In this document: piece after piece, positions 42,303 to 52,185 of the stretch
How positions within the stretch are numbered: the stretch's first letter is position 1
Layout: each line of letters opens with the position of its first letter
Source: UBA6170 sp034429975
GTDB taxonomy: Bacteria; Chloroflexota; Anaerolineae; Anaerolineales; Anaerolineaceae
Length of the DNA: 64,000 nt
NCBI GenBank assembly: GCA_034429975.1
Contig: DAOUFM010000165.1
Coordinates: 28,498 to 92,497 of the forward strand
Reading direction: 5' to 3'
Notes under the pieces: generated by a model
Told to the model about the DNA's origin: nothing
The model's database searches: none
What the model saw: only the letters and a program-made list of their open reading frames with translations
Position numbers and translations under genes: made by a program

Positions 42303-43585
42303 AGATCGCGATTGTTGGGGCTGGGATTGCAGGATTAACCGCTGCTTATGATCTGAACAAAAAAGGCCATCAGGTAACGCTCTACGAAGCGGCTGGTTAT
42401 GTTGGCGGGCTGGCATCCGGCTTTAAAGAACCGCATTGGGACTGGTCAGTCGAACATTTCTACCATCACTGGTTTCAATCCGATGCTGCCATGTTGGGAT
42501 TAATCGAAGAATTAGGTTGGTCGGATCAGGTCATTTTTCCTCGTCCGGTCACGGTCATGTATCATAAAGGGAAGTTCTACCCGTTCGATTCGATCCCATC
42601 CGCCCTGTTATACCCCGGTCTGGGATGGGGCATTAATAAAGTCCGTTTCGGTTTGGTCAACCTTTCTCTCCGTTTCACCAATAACTGGCGGGCATTAGAG
42701 AAATATACCGTCGATGAATGGATGCGCAAATACGCCGGTGAAAAAGCCTATGAAGCCGTCTGGGAACCGATGGTAATCGGTAAATTTGGTGAACGCTATG
42801 CCAAACAGGTCAATATGGCCTGGATGTGGGCACGGTTAAAAGCGCGCACCCCCCGGCTGGGAACCTTCAAAGGTGGTTTTCAAGCGTTTTGTGATAAATT
42901 TGCGAATTATTTACGCGAGAAAGCTGTTACCCTGCATTTAAGTACACCCGTGCACGCCATTCGTCCCAATGCCGAGGGTGGATTGATCGTTACTACCCCT
43001 CTGGGAGAATCTCAATTTGATCAGTGCCTTGTCACCAACTCGCCCGCTTTACTTTCCCGGATGGCGCCTGACCTGCCCAAAGAATATCTGGATGGATTGT
43101 TGAACTTAAAAAGCCTGGGCGCAGTGGTTTTAACCCTCTCATTGAAACATCAATTATCGCAGGAAGGCTATTACTGGTTTAATTTGCCCAAACAAGCTGG
43201 CTTCCCATTTTTAGCGTTGGTGGAACATACCAATTACCTTTCTCCGAAATATTTCGGTGGGGATCATATCATTTATTGTGGCGATTACCTCGAGACCGAT
43301 CATGAATATTTCAAACTGAGCCAGGAAGAAATTATCGAGCGCTTCTCACCCAGTTTAAAACGGATTAACCCGGAGTTTCAGCCAGATTGGATCAATAAAG
43401 CCTGGTTATATCGCACACCCTATGCCCAGCCGGTCCCATTTGTCAATCACTCAAAAAATATCCCGGATATTCGCACCCCTATTCCGGGACTTTTCTTTGC
43501 CAGCATGAGCCAAGTTTACCCCTGGGACCGCGGAACAAATTTCGCCGTGGATATTGCTCATCGGGCGACTCAAATAATGGGCTAA
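42299..43585 (+). CDS. FAD-dependent amine-oxidase/protoporphyrinogen-oxidase-like protein
   Basis: The 428-residue protein begins with an FAD-binding motif (IAIVGAGIAGLTAAYDLNKKGHQVTLYEA) and the amine-oxidase segment GYVGGLASGF. The C-terminal FAD contact (GLFFASMSQVYPWDRGTNFAVDIAHRA) is intact. Relatives act on isoprenoids, sugar-lipids (UDP-galactopyranose-mutase-like) or porphyrins; the substrate is not evident. Translational coupling with the flippase-like gene points toward lipid-linked sugar metabolism. It ends 0.6 kb before dnaA. Confidence 0.82.
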   Translation: MKIAIVGAGIAGLTAAYDLNKKGHQVTLYEAAGYVGGLASGFKEPHWDWSVEHFYHHWFQSDAAMLGLIEELGWSDQVIFPRPVTVMYHKGKFYPFDSIPSALLYPGLGWGINKVRFGLVNLSLRFTNNWRALEKYTVDEWMRKYAGEKAYEAVWEPMVIGKFGERYAKQVNMAWMWARLKARTPRLGTFKGGFQAFCDKFANYLREKAVTLHLSTPVHAIRPNAEGGLIVTTPLGESQFDQCLVTNSPALLSRMAPDLPKEYLDGLLNLKSLGAVVLTLSLKHQLSQEGYYWFNLPKQAGFPFLALVEHTNYLSPKYFGGDHIIYCGDYLETDHEYFKLSQEEIIERFSPSLKRINPEFQPDWINKAWLYRTPYAQPVPFVNHSKNIPDIRTPIPGLFFASMSQVYPWDRGTNFAVDIAHRATQIMG

Positions 43586-44167
43586 TTTTCCCACTTGAAC
43601 CAATTTGATTGGCGAAATTTTGGGTTCTTATCTGAAAAAAGGACGATAAAAAACTGTATATCAACACAATTTCCTGGAAATTTGAATCTTAAAATTTTAA
43701 ACCCTTATGAGATTCAAGATTCAAAATTAAATCCCAGAAAACCATGTTAAAGAATCAATGAATAATTTTTGGAATCGTCCTGTATTTAGCCTGTAGTTTA
43801 TCTTTTCCTGATTCTGCCCCACATACAGGGGCATCAATGTTTTTTTAACCCACATATATGGGAACAGGTTGTTCAAACAACGAGTCAGGATTCTATGATT
43901 GTGCCCGCTTTTCCTTAACATTAAAATTCTTAAAATAATTGAATCTTTAAAGCAATCATCATTGATTCGTCTTGTTCGACCTTCCTTTTTCTGCTAGAAT
44001 TGTGATTGTAATCGGGGTAATACCCTACAGCAATTATTTCCGTCAAATCTGGCGGTTACAACAAAATTTATTCACCCTCCCACTGTGACAAGCAGTGGGC
44101 TTATTAAACTATTACCAAAGTGGTAAAACATCCGATTACGGCATCAAAAAAGGAGGAGGAAGCATCA
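43586..44167. other. AT-rich region upstream of dnaA
   Basis: This 582-bp region has no gene I can support. It contains three exact TTGAATCTT 9-mers (43682-43690, minus strand 43724-43716, 43939-43947) and one TTGAATCTC. A GCCCCACATACAGGGGC hairpin occurs near 43818-43834, and CCCACTG/CAGTGGG (44079-44099) and TTACCA/TGGTAA (44113-44127) palindromes lie in the probable dnaA leader. Classical DnaA boxes (TTATNCACA) are absent. Confidence 0.5.
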
Positions 44168-45526
44168 ATGAATGCTCATCAAGCATGGCAGAATCTGGTC
44201 GGACAATTACAAATGGAGATGCCCAAAGCCAATTTTGATACCTGGGTCCGCAACGCTGAATTAGTGGATTACCAGGACTATACCTTCACCATCGGGGTTC
44301 AAAATGCCTACGCCAAAGATTGGCTGGAGAGTCGTTTATCCACCACCATGATCCGCTTGCTGACCGGTTTGATGAATGAAAAAGTTGATCTTAAAATCAT
44401 TGTCTGGCATAAAGACGCTGCCCCCCTTCCTGATTCGCGGTCTGAATCCCAATTTACTCCGATTGCGGTAAGCTCTACAGTTGATAACTCAAACCATTCC
44501 AGTTTCATCAATGCCAGATACACGTTCGATAATTTTGTGGTGGGACCATCCAATCGATTAGCCCATGCTGCCTGTCTGGCTGTTGCTGAAAACCCTGCCA
44601 AGTCTTATAACCCGCTCTTCCTCTATGGTGGCGTGGGAATGGGTAAAACTCACCTTTTACATGCCATCGGAAATACTGCAATAGATAATGGGCTCAGAGT
44701 TCTGTACGTTTCTTCTGAAGAATTCACCAACGAACTGATCAACGCCATCCGCACACACAACACACAATCCTTCCGTGATCGTTACCGGAATATCGATGTC
44801 CTGCTGATCGATGATATCCAGTTTATCGCCGGGAAGGAATCCACGCAGGAAGAATTCTTCCACACCTTCAACACCCTGCACGGTCAGGACAAACAAATAG
44901 TGATCTCATCCGATCGCCCTCCCAAAGCAATGGTCACTCTGGAAGAACGCCTGCGTTCCCGCTTTGAATGGGGCCTGATCGTGGATATCCAGCCGCCCGA
45001 TCTGGAAACCCGCACTGCCATCCTGCGCACTAAAGCTGAACGCAGCGGTCGCCAGGTACCTAATGAAATATTAGATTCAATCGCCCGTCAGATTCAATCT
45101 AACATTCGTGAGCTGGAAGGTGCACTTACACGCGTTCTTGCTTATGCAGAACTCAGTAATTTACCGCTCAACATGCAGTTGGTTAATGCTGCGCTGATTG
45201 ATCTTTTACCAAAACGTGACAATTTATTACCTAACCAGGTGCTTTCAGTGGTTGCCAATGCTTTTGGCATCTCACCGGAGAAAATTCTGGGGCGCGAACG
45301 CTCCCGCGAAGTAGCCCTACCCCGCCAGATCACCATGTACCTGCTGCGCGAAGAAGCTAATATTTCATTACCTCAAATTGGGGAAGCCATTGGCGGTCGT
45401 GATCACACTACCGTCATGTACGCCTGCGACAAAGTCGCCGACCTGATCGAACGGGATGACCGCCTGCGCCGCCAATTGATCCAGATTCGCGAACAATTGT
45501 ACGGGCGCCAATATTTGGCAGCTTAA
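44168..45526 (+). CDS. dnaA: Chromosomal replication initiator protein DnaA
   Basis: The 452-residue protein opens with domain I (AWQNLVGQLQMEMPKANFDTWV), followed by the AAA+ domain: Walker A GGVGMGKTHLLHAIG, Walker B VLLIDDIQF. Domain IV ends with the DNA-binding signature GGRDHTTVMYACDKV. It unwinds the origin when bound to ATP. ATG 44168 follows a GGAGGAGG site; a longer frame from 44120 includes leader sequence. No dnaN or recF follows, so the usual replication cluster is broken up here. Confidence 0.97.
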   Translation: MNAHQAWQNLVGQLQMEMPKANFDTWVRNAELVDYQDYTFTIGVQNAYAKDWLESRLSTTMIRLLTGLMNEKVDLKIIVWHKDAAPLPDSRSESQFTPIAVSSTVDNSNHSSFINARYTFDNFVVGPSNRLAHAACLAVAENPAKSYNPLFLYGGVGMGKTHLLHAIGNTAIDNGLRVLYVSSEEFTNELINAIRTHNTQSFRDRYRNIDVLLIDDIQFIAGKESTQEEFFHTFNTLHGQDKQIVISSDRPPKAMVTLEERLRSRFEWGLIVDIQPPDLETRTAILRTKAERSGRQVPNEILDSIARQIQSNIRELEGALTRVLAYAELSNLPLNMQLVNAALIDLLPKRDNLLPNQVLSVVANAFGISPEKILGRERSREVALPRQITMYLLREEANISLPQIGEAIGGRDHTTVMYACDKVADLIERDDRLRRQLIQIREQLYGRQYLAA

Positions 45527-45655
45527 ACCTACATTATTTTTGACAAATCGATCTGGTTGTGTTAAACTTCCCACAGTAAGTTGAAAGTGGTAAGCCGCAA
45601 TGCGGTATTTGACGTGAAAAAGTTTATTGGTAAATTTTTAGAATGATCGATGCGC

Positions 45656-45689
45656 AATCCCTCGGCTAAAAACCACCGCGGGATTTTTT
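45656..45689 (+). terminator. Rho-independent terminator after dnaA
   Basis: AATCCCTCGG (45656-45665) pairs with CCGCGGGATT (45676-45685), one mismatch, followed by TTTT. It ends the dnaA transcript before rnj. Confidence 0.8.
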
Positions 45690-45775
45690 GTTCTCACTTT
45701 TGATGGACCTTAACACAGCCAAGCTGTGATAAAAAATTAGCACTTTACAAATAGAAAAGGATTTTAAAAACCATA

Positions 45776-47416
45776 ATGAGTTCTAACCCATTAAGAATCA
45801 TCCCCCTGGGAGGAATGGGGGAAGTCGGGCGTAATATGATGGTCTATGAATACAATCAGGAAATCCTGATTGTAGACACCGGCTTGATGTTCCCCGAAAA
45901 CGATATGCTTGGGATCGACTATATCATCCCGGATATCACTTATCTCAAAGACAAAAAGGATTGGGTCAAAGGAATCTTCATCACCCACGGTCATGAAGAT
46001 CATACCGGCGCCATCCGTCATATATTAGCTGAAATTCAGGCACCCATCTATGCCACTCCGTTAACTACCGGCTTGCTGGAAAATAAACTGGCGCGCGGAG
46101 GAATGATCAATCAGACTGAAATTCACACGATTAGTGCTGGCGACACCGTTCAGGTTGGCAGCTATTTTACCGTTGAAACCTTCCATGTTTGCCATTCCAT
46201 CCCCGATGGTATCGGGCTGGGTATTAAAACGCCGGTCGGCTTGGTTATCCATTCCGGGGATTACAAATTTGATCATACCCCGGTGGATGGCTGGCCAAGT
46301 GATTACACCAGAATTGCTGATCTTTCCCGTGAGGGCGTATTAGCATTGCTGGCTGATTCAACCAACTCAGAACGGCCCGGTTGGACACCCTCAGAAAAAG
46401 TGATTGACAGTGCTTTTGATAAAGTTTTTCGGGAAGCCAAAGAACGAATCATCATCGCCAGTTTTGCCTCACTCATTTCAAGAATGCAACAGGTCGCCTA
46501 TACAGCCGAACGTTATGATCGCAAATTGGCATTTGTAGGTACCAGCATGGTTGATAATGCGAAAATAGCAAGGAAACTGGGTTACCTGAAGGTCAATGAT
46601 GAGCTGATTATCCCGATCGATCAGGCTTTGAATTTACCCAAATCCAAAGTGGTAATCATGTGCACCGGTTCTCAGGGAGAACCTACCTCTATTCTCGGCC
46701 GTTTGGCTGTCGGAAAAAACCGGCAATTCGATGTCATCCCCGGGGATACAATTGTGCTCTCATCTCACCCAATTCCGGGCAACGAAGAAAGCGTCAGCCG
46801 CACCATCAACAAACTCTTTGAACGCGGCGCCAATGTCATTTACGAAGCCATTGCCCCAGTCCATGTTTCCGGGCATGCCAGCCAGGAAGAGATGAAACTG
46901 CTTCTGCACCTCACAAAACCGAAATTCTTTATCCCCATCCATGGTGAACTCCGCCATCTCAAACAGCATGCCCGCATCGCTCAGGAAGTAGGTATTCCGG
47001 CAGACAACATCGGTGTCATCCAGAATGGGCAGGCGATGGAATTAACCCCCCATCAAATGAAACGGGCTTTCAATGTCCCGGCCGGCATTGTCTTTGTAGA
47101 TGGTTCCAACGTGGGAGATATCAGCCCGGATATTATGCGCGAACGCGAGATGATGTCTCAGGAAGGCGTGGTATTCGTAGACCTCTCCATTACAAAGGAT
47201 GGCGATATTGTAGGTACTCCGAATATTGTCACCAGCGGATTTCTGATGGGACAGGATGAAGAGGAACTTAAATCAATCACGCGCATGAAAATCGAGGATG
47301 CTGTTTTGTATGCGAATGGGAATTTGACCAAGGATGTTGAGAAAGCCGCCCGCAATATCATTTACAGTGAAACACGCAGAAAGCCATTGGTGGTGGTTTC
47401 AGTAAACGAGCTTTAA
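45776..47416 (+). CDS. rnj: Ribonuclease J
   Basis: The 546-residue protein is an RNase J: metallo-beta-lactamase core with THGHEDHTGAI and HSGDYKFD, the beta-CASP domain (LLADSTNSERPGWTPSE, MCTGSQGEPTSILGRLA), HVSGHASQEE, and a C-terminal domain. RNase J combines 5'-exonuclease and endonuclease activity in mRNA decay and rRNA maturation in bacteria that lack RNase E. No clear ribosome binding site precedes ATG 45776. Single copy in this window. Confidence 0.95.
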   Translation: MSSNPLRIIPLGGMGEVGRNMMVYEYNQEILIVDTGLMFPENDMLGIDYIIPDITYLKDKKDWVKGIFITHGHEDHTGAIRHILAEIQAPIYATPLTTGLLENKLARGGMINQTEIHTISAGDTVQVGSYFTVETFHVCHSIPDGIGLGIKTPVGLVIHSGDYKFDHTPVDGWPSDYTRIADLSREGVLALLADSTNSERPGWTPSEKVIDSAFDKVFREAKERIIIASFASLISRMQQVAYTAERYDRKLAFVGTSMVDNAKIARKLGYLKVNDELIIPIDQALNLPKSKVVIMCTGSQGEPTSILGRLAVGKNRQFDVIPGDTIVLSSHPIPGNEESVSRTINKLFERGANVIYEAIAPVHVSGHASQEEMKLLLHLTKPKFFIPIHGELRHLKQHARIAQEVGIPADNIGVIQNGQAMELTPHQMKRAFNVPAGIVFVDGSNVGDISPDIMREREMMSQEGVVFVDLSITKDGDIVGTPNIVTSGFLMGQDEEELKSITRMKIEDAVLYANGNLTKDVEKAARNIIYSETRRKPLVVVSVNEL

Positions 47417-47526
47417 GACAGATTACAATCAAATTTCAACCTTCTTTTCCCGGTATTCTTCCATTTAAAATACTGTAGAATTAAGCTAAATTCAATGCAC
47501 AGAAATAATTCCTGGAGGAGAACAAG

Positions 47527-48183
47527 ATGAATCCACTTGTTCGTTGCCCACATTGTGGTCGCTACCATCAAGCCAACTTAGAATATTGTCCTGAAACAGG
47601 TTTACCCATCTATATCACCACCAAACCCGAACCCCAACAGGATAATAAGTTTCTCCTTGTTCTGGCGGTGGCAGCCGGGGTTCTGGTATTGATCGCTTGT
47701 ATTTTGCTCTCTATTTTCGTTCTTCCGCGCTTCCTGAGCGGCAACTTTTCTCCTGGGCAGCAAGCCCCGGTGATCGTGCCTTCCCTCACCCTGGCACCCC
47801 TGGAAACCCGTTTTGCCGAGATCAATACGCCAGTACCTACCGCCACCGAAGAGCTCTTTTCAGCTACTGCCACTCCAGAGCCGACTACAGCACCGGCTAA
47901 ATGGGATGCCTGCCCGGGGTATGATTACCAATCACAATTACATACCGGCATGCAGGCGCAAATTGCCCTCGACCCTCCTCTACCCAACCGTGTGCGCGAA
48001 CAGCCTTCTACCACCGCCAACATCTCCGGATTCATTGATCCGGGTGGAAAAGTTGAAATTCTCGCAGGACCAACCTGCGATGAAGGCTGGATCTGGTGGA
48101 AGGTACGCGATCTGGAATCCGATCTGGTTGGCTGGACAGCCGAAGGGGATGTAAATAGCTACTGGGTTATCCCGATTCAGTAA
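47527..48183 (+). CDS. Zinc-ribbon, membrane and SH3-like domain protein
   Basis: The 218-residue protein has an N-terminal zinc-ribbon-like segment (CPHCGRYHQANLEYCPETG), one membrane helix (FLLVLAVAAGVLVLIACILLSIFVL), a Pro/Thr-rich linker, and a C-terminal bacterial SH3-like domain (NRVREQPSTTANISGFIDPGGKVEILAG, then GWTAEGD). SH3-like domains often bind the cell wall. TGGAGGAG precedes the ATG. It lies 3 bp before a PfkB kinase gene, suggesting co-transcription, though no functional link is evident. Confidence 0.8.
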   Translation: MNPLVRCPHCGRYHQANLEYCPETGLPIYITTKPEPQQDNKFLLVLAVAAGVLVLIACILLSIFVLPRFLSGNFSPGQQAPVIVPSLTLAPLETRFAEINTPVPTATEELFSATATPEPTTAPAKWDACPGYDYQSQLHTGMQAQIALDPPLPNRVREQPSTTANISGFIDPGGKVEILAGPTCDEGWIWWKVRDLESDLVGWTAEGDVNSYWVIPIQ

Positions 48184-48186
48184 AAA

Positions 48187-49122
48187 ATGGATAAAATATT
48201 AGTCTCCGGGCTGATCAATATTGAAACAACTTTAAAAATTGATCATTTTCCGTTGAATTATTTTCCGGTTACTTATCCATTTCATGGGATCCAGAGCAGC
48301 ATTTCAGGAGTTGGCCATAACCTGGCGAAAGCCCTTACCACTTTGGGGAATGAGGTAAATTTCCTTTCATTGATCGGAAATGATCTCTATGAGCCCATCA
48401 TCCGCAATGAATACGCAAAAATTGGTATAGAGGATCGGTTTATCCTCACCGCACTTCCTCAAACTGCTCAATCCGTCATCCTGTACGACACGAGCGGTCG
48501 TCGCCAGGTCCACACCGATTTAAAGGATACACAGGAGCAGCAATATCCTCAGGAGTTGTTCATACAGGCTGTTTCTGAATGCAATCTATGTGCCTTGTGC
48601 AATATCAATTTCAATCGGCACTTATTACCCATTGCCCGCACCTTAAATAAAACCATTGCTACCGATGTTCATGCCCTTTATGATGCAGATGATCCATATA
48701 ATCGTGAATTCATGGCAACGGCTGATATTCTTTTTCTCAGCCACGAGCAATTATCAAGTTCTCCGCCGGCTTTCATTCATTCTCTCTGGGATCGTTATCA
48801 AAATCGAGTGATTGTGATTGGGATGGGAGACCAAGGCGTTCTATTAGGATTAAAAGAGAATCAAACAGTCCTCCAAATCCCTGCCATTCAAGTCCGCCCC
48901 ATTAAAAACACCATCGGAGCAGGTGATGCACTTTTCTCTGCTTTTATCCATACATATTGCATAACAAATGACCCAATAAAGTCTTTACAAATAGCAGTAT
49001 TGTTTGCTGCTCACAAAATTGGCAGTATTGGAGCGGCAGAAGGCTTCTTGAATCAGACTGAATTATTAATATTATTTGAAAAATATCAGCAGCAATTAAC
49101 CCCCAACCCTGTTCGTCATTAA
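48187..49122 (+). CDS. PfkB-family carbohydrate kinase
   Basis: The 311-residue protein has the PfkB/ribokinase fold: N-terminal ISGVGHNLAKALTTLGNEV, and the C-terminal signature NTIGAGDALFSAF with the catalytic Asp. It phosphorylates a sugar or nucleoside using ATP; the substrate is not evident from sequence. It starts three bases after the previous stop and lacks its own clear ribosome binding site. Confidence 0.88.
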   Translation: MDKILVSGLINIETTLKIDHFPLNYFPVTYPFHGIQSSISGVGHNLAKALTTLGNEVNFLSLIGNDLYEPIIRNEYAKIGIEDRFILTALPQTAQSVILYDTSGRRQVHTDLKDTQEQQYPQELFIQAVSECNLCALCNINFNRHLLPIARTLNKTIATDVHALYDADDPYNREFMATADILFLSHEQLSSSPPAFIHSLWDRYQNRVIVIGMGDQGVLLGLKENQTVLQIPAIQVRPIKNTIGAGDALFSAFIHTYCITNDPIKSLQIAVLFAAHKIGSIGAAEGFLNQTELLILFEKYQQQLTPNPVRH

Positions 49123-49181
49123 ATTTTTTTAGATTACAATCTTAATAGAAAAACAAATTAAATTACCGATGAGGGTTGAAA

Positions 49182-49961
49182 ATGGAAACGCCATCCTTAA
49201 CCAATATCAAGAACTTATTAACCTATCCTTTCAAGGACGAAAAATCAGGAAATAAAATTCTGGTTGGCAGCTTATTGATTGTTGCTTCTTTCTTTATCCC
49301 CGTTCTGCCCACCTTAGTCGTACTGGGCTACTTGATGCAGATTGCCAAACGCATTATCGATGGTGATGAGCAACTCAGCTTGCCAGAGTGGCATCAATGG
49401 TTAGAATATCTGAAAGATGGTCTGAAATGGTTTGCTGCTATATTGCTGTATTCCCTGCCATTGATCATTATTACTACGATCGGTTACCTCGTTTATTTCT
49501 TTAGTTTTTTTAGCATGATTGCACTAGAAAATTCTTCTGGTTCATCTTTTTTTACTGTTTTTTTGCCGATGTTTGGGATGGTTGTATTTTTTATATGCTT
49601 ATTTTTTGTTTTCATTTTTGCCATTATCGAGATAATTTTTTTTCCAGTCAGTTCTATGCACGTCGTTCACACCGAGAAATTCTTATCCATACTTGAAATC
49701 AACAAATGGTGGCCAATCTTGAAAAAGAATTTTCTTGGATTTGTAGTAGCCGCCATCTTTTTTTGTGGTCTTTACTATTTTTTAATCCTGGTTATTTCCG
49801 CTTTGTATATGTCGATCCTTTTATGTTTCCTGATTCCGATTGCTATGGCACCACTTACTTTTCTACTGGGGCTCTGGTCAATTCCGCTCTTTGCGCAGGC
49901 ATACCGTGAAGCGATGTCTGAACCTGCAGAACAAAACCTGATCGAGGCAGCAGTTAAATGA
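49182..49961 (+). CDS. DUF4013 membrane protein
   Basis: The 259-residue protein has six hydrophobic segments and the DUF4013 features: YPFKDEKSGNKILVGSLLIVASFF, PTLVVLGYLMQIAKRIIDGDEQLSLPEW, and the C-terminal PLTFLLGLWSIPLFAQAYREAM. The function is unknown. ATG 49182 follows GAGGG; an earlier TTG is unlikely. It overlaps the GNAT gene start by four bases (ATGA). Confidence 0.85.
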   Translation: METPSLTNIKNLLTYPFKDEKSGNKILVGSLLIVASFFIPVLPTLVVLGYLMQIAKRIIDGDEQLSLPEWHQWLEYLKDGLKWFAAILLYSLPLIIITTIGYLVYFFSFFSMIALENSSGSSFFTVFLPMFGMVVFFICLFFVFIFAIIEIIFFPVSSMHVVHTEKFLSILEINKWWPILKKNFLGFVVAAIFFCGLYYFLILVISALYMSILLCFLIPIAMAPLTFLLGLWSIPLFAQAYREAMSEPAEQNLIEAAVK

Positions 49962-50398
49962 TCAATATTCGCCCTATGCAGATTAAAGATTACTTACAGG
50001 TAATTGAAATTTGGGGAAAAACGGAAAATATCGGGCTCAGTCAGGCAGATACTATTGAACAAATCGATTCGTTTTTAAACCGCAACCCGGGATTATCTTT
50101 TATTGCCTGTGAAGGGGACCAAATCATCGGGGCAGTATTAGGCGGACATGATGGCAGGCGTGGTGCTATTTATCATCTGGCAGTCATCCCTATCCACCGC
50201 GCTAAAGGAATTGGTCAGGCGTTGGTCGACCATTGCATCGCCGGGTTTTCCTCCATTGGGATAGAGCGCTGCCATATTCACGTATACGCAGATAATCCAG
50301 CCGGGTTGAGATTTTGGCAAAAGAATGGTTGGTTTACGCGCCCTGAGTTGGTTCTATTATCCAAAGATACGTCCAACCCGGTTACAGTTAAGCGTTAA
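49958..50398 (+). CDS. GNAT-family N-acetyltransferase
   Basis: The 146-residue protein is a single GNAT domain with the acetyl-CoA loop in VIPIHRAKGIGQALVDHCIAGF (R/Q-x-x-G-x-G/A) and the C-terminal YADNPAGLRFWQKNGWF. It transfers an acetyl group to an amine; the substrate is unknown. Its ATG overlaps the preceding TGA, so translation is coupled to the DUF4013 gene. Confidence 0.87.
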   Translation: MINIRPMQIKDYLQVIEIWGKTENIGLSQADTIEQIDSFLNRNPGLSFIACEGDQIIGAVLGGHDGRRGAIYHLAVIPIHRAKGIGQALVDHCIAGFSSIGIERCHIHVYADNPAGLRFWQKNGWFTRPELVLLSKDTSNPVTVKR

Positions 50399-50407
50399 TG
50401 TGGTTTA

Positions 50408-51091
50408 TTACTTTTTGGGTAACGCTTCTTCTTTTGCCAGTTGGACTGCATTGGTGTAGGTCATGACGATATAGATACTAAATAAGAGCACAATCAAAGC
50501 AATAAGGACAAAATCATAAATCGAATATGTCCCTAAAATTGTTCTTACCTTTACATCCCCTATAAAAAACACCAACACGTTTGTCAGAATTAAAATCAAG
50601 CGCACTTCCGTAGGACTCAATCCTGCATAAGAGATCCTGAATTCATTCCGAATGTAAGTGAGAATGTACACCAGGGTTCCCAGCAGAAGGTAACCAATTA
50701 GCGCGATCAGAGCAATGTCGAAATTTACATAGGGAGAAAGACCGATCCCTATCATGATGATAACCTCTCCAAAAGCGTCGACGGTATGATCGACAAAAAA
50801 ACCATAACGCGGGCGCTCAATTTTACGAAAACGGGCTAAGGTACCGTCCAGACTATCCCCGAACCAGTTGATCACTAAACCCAGGCTGGCAAACCATAGA
50901 AAAGCAGGGCTTTGGTTGGTAAGGATATAACTGGCCCCAATCAGGAGTGTTCCAAAAAATCCCAAGCCAGTCAAATGATCCGGCGTCACCCAGGCAGGCG
51001 TGCGCTTTGCTAACCAGGCCAGCACTTTCGGTTCAAACCTTGATAAGAGGGCTCTATTTACCCGGGTATGTTGTTGTTCTTCTTGGTTCAT
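50408..51091 (-). CDS. CDP-alcohol phosphatidyltransferase
   Basis: The 227-residue membrane protein has the CDP-alcohol transferase signature DSLDGTLARFRKIERPRYGFFVDHTVD (DGX2ARX8GX3DX3D, all acidic residues in place). It joins a CDP-diacylglycerol to a polar alcohol; glycerol-phosphate or inositol-phosphate types look alike here. ATG 51091 has AAGGAG upstream. It lies 10 bp after a PIM-type acyltransferase gene, so a role in phosphatidylinositol-type lipid synthesis is a reasonable inference. Confidence 0.85.
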   Translation of the reverse strand: MNQEEQQHTRVNRALLSRFEPKVLAWLAKRTPAWVTPDHLTGLGFFGTLLIGASYILTNQSPAFLWFASLGLVINWFGDSLDGTLARFRKIERPRYGFFVDHTVDAFGEVIIMIGIGLSPYVNFDIALIALIGYLLLGTLVYILTYIRNEFRISYAGLSPTEVRLILILTNVLVFFIGDVKVRTILGTYSIYDFVLIALIVLLFSIYIVMTYTNAVQLAKEEALPKK

Positions 51092-51101
51092 TTTTCTCTC
51101 C

Positions 51102-52010
51102 TTAAACTGATATGTCTGGCCAAACAGGGTAAAACATCGCCCATTGGTCTGGAGCACTGGCAATAAAAGGTTCGGCAGCGGATAAAACTTTCCCGGTGTT
51201 CTCCATCAATTCCTCTTCCCGGTCATTATACCGGCGTGTTTCAATCAATTCAGAGGCATGTAGAATATAACGCTCATCCGGCTGGCGAATACAGGCAAGA
51301 AGCATGATCGGGGTTTCCGTTCGAATTGCCATTTGAATGGTTGTCACCGGAATATCGCAGGGCATCCCAAAAAAAATTGGATTGTATGAGGTATCTGCCC
51401 ACGGACGATCGACTCCCGTTATCACTGCCCCACCCTGGCGCAGATATTTAGCAGCCAGGTGAAAAGATTCCATCGATAATGGTTCTACAATCAAACCGGA
51501 TTGCTTTCGTAATTCATTCTGCCACTTATAAGCCGGATTAGGATTTGGATAAGAAAGAATAAACGGCTTTGCCCCACTGATCGCAATCGCAAATCCACTC
51601 AGATCAAATGCGCCCATATGTAATACCAGCCCCAAGGTGCGCTTTTTTTCATCACGTATTCGTTTAATAAAATAATTAAGATTGTCATCAAATTGAATTA
51701 ATTCCCGAATGCGTGTCTCATTGCGCATACAGTGATAATAATCATACAGGGCCCTCCCGCTGGATTGATATACTTTTTTAACAATCTCATCCAATTCTTT
51801 TCGATTCGAAGTTTTTCCCCTCACAACCCATTGATTTGCGCGGACAGCTTTAACCTGTTCATTTTCTTTTCTTCTGCTGATTTGATTGGTCACCAGACTG
51901 ATAATCCGATTACCCATTTTCGGAGATAATGTCTCACCTAAAAAAAGACCCAGGCGATTCATCGTTGGAGAAAATAAGAGTTTTTGTACAGTTATTTTAT
52001 GAGACATCAT
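51102..52010 (-). CDS. Lysophospholipid/PIM-type acyltransferase
   Basis: The 302-residue protein belongs to the LpxL/HtrB/PatA family: the HX4D motif is HMGAFD and later GVDRPWADTSYNPIFFGMP supplies the substrate region. PatA-type members acylate phosphatidylinositol mannosides; LpxL acts on lipid A, which is not expected in Chloroflexota. It is followed by a CDP-alcohol phosphatidyltransferase gene, consistent with a phospholipid or glycolipid operon. Confidence 0.82.
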   Translation of the reverse strand: MMSHKITVQKLLFSPTMNRLGLFLGETLSPKMGNRIISLVTNQISRRKENEQVKAVRANQWVVRGKTSNRKELDEIVKKVYQSSGRALYDYYHCMRNETRIRELIQFDDNLNYFIKRIRDEKKRTLGLVLHMGAFDLSGFAIAISGAKPFILSYPNPNPAYKWQNELRKQSGLIVEPLSMESFHLAAKYLRQGGAVITGVDRPWADTSYNPIFFGMPCDIPVTTIQMAIRTETPIMLLACIRQPDERYILHASELIETRRYNDREEELMENTGKVLSAAEPFIASAPDQWAMFYPVWPDISV

Positions 52011-52185
52011 AAAAACCTTTTTATTTCGTTAACCGAATTATAAAATGGATTAAATCGTTCTGGCAAGTTATAACCCGATAAAGGCAGTTGGTTGCTACCT
52101 ATTAAAGAATTTTTCGTAAATACAAGTAAGGCTTTAAAATAAATTAATCTTTGGGTATTGAAGATTTACAAAAAGAGGAGTTAAA

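Noticed and set aside
43586..44167. Replication origin at dnaA
   Set aside because: No TTATNCACA cluster or classic unwinding element; dnaN and recF are absent. Kept only as a low-level finding about repeated 9-mers.
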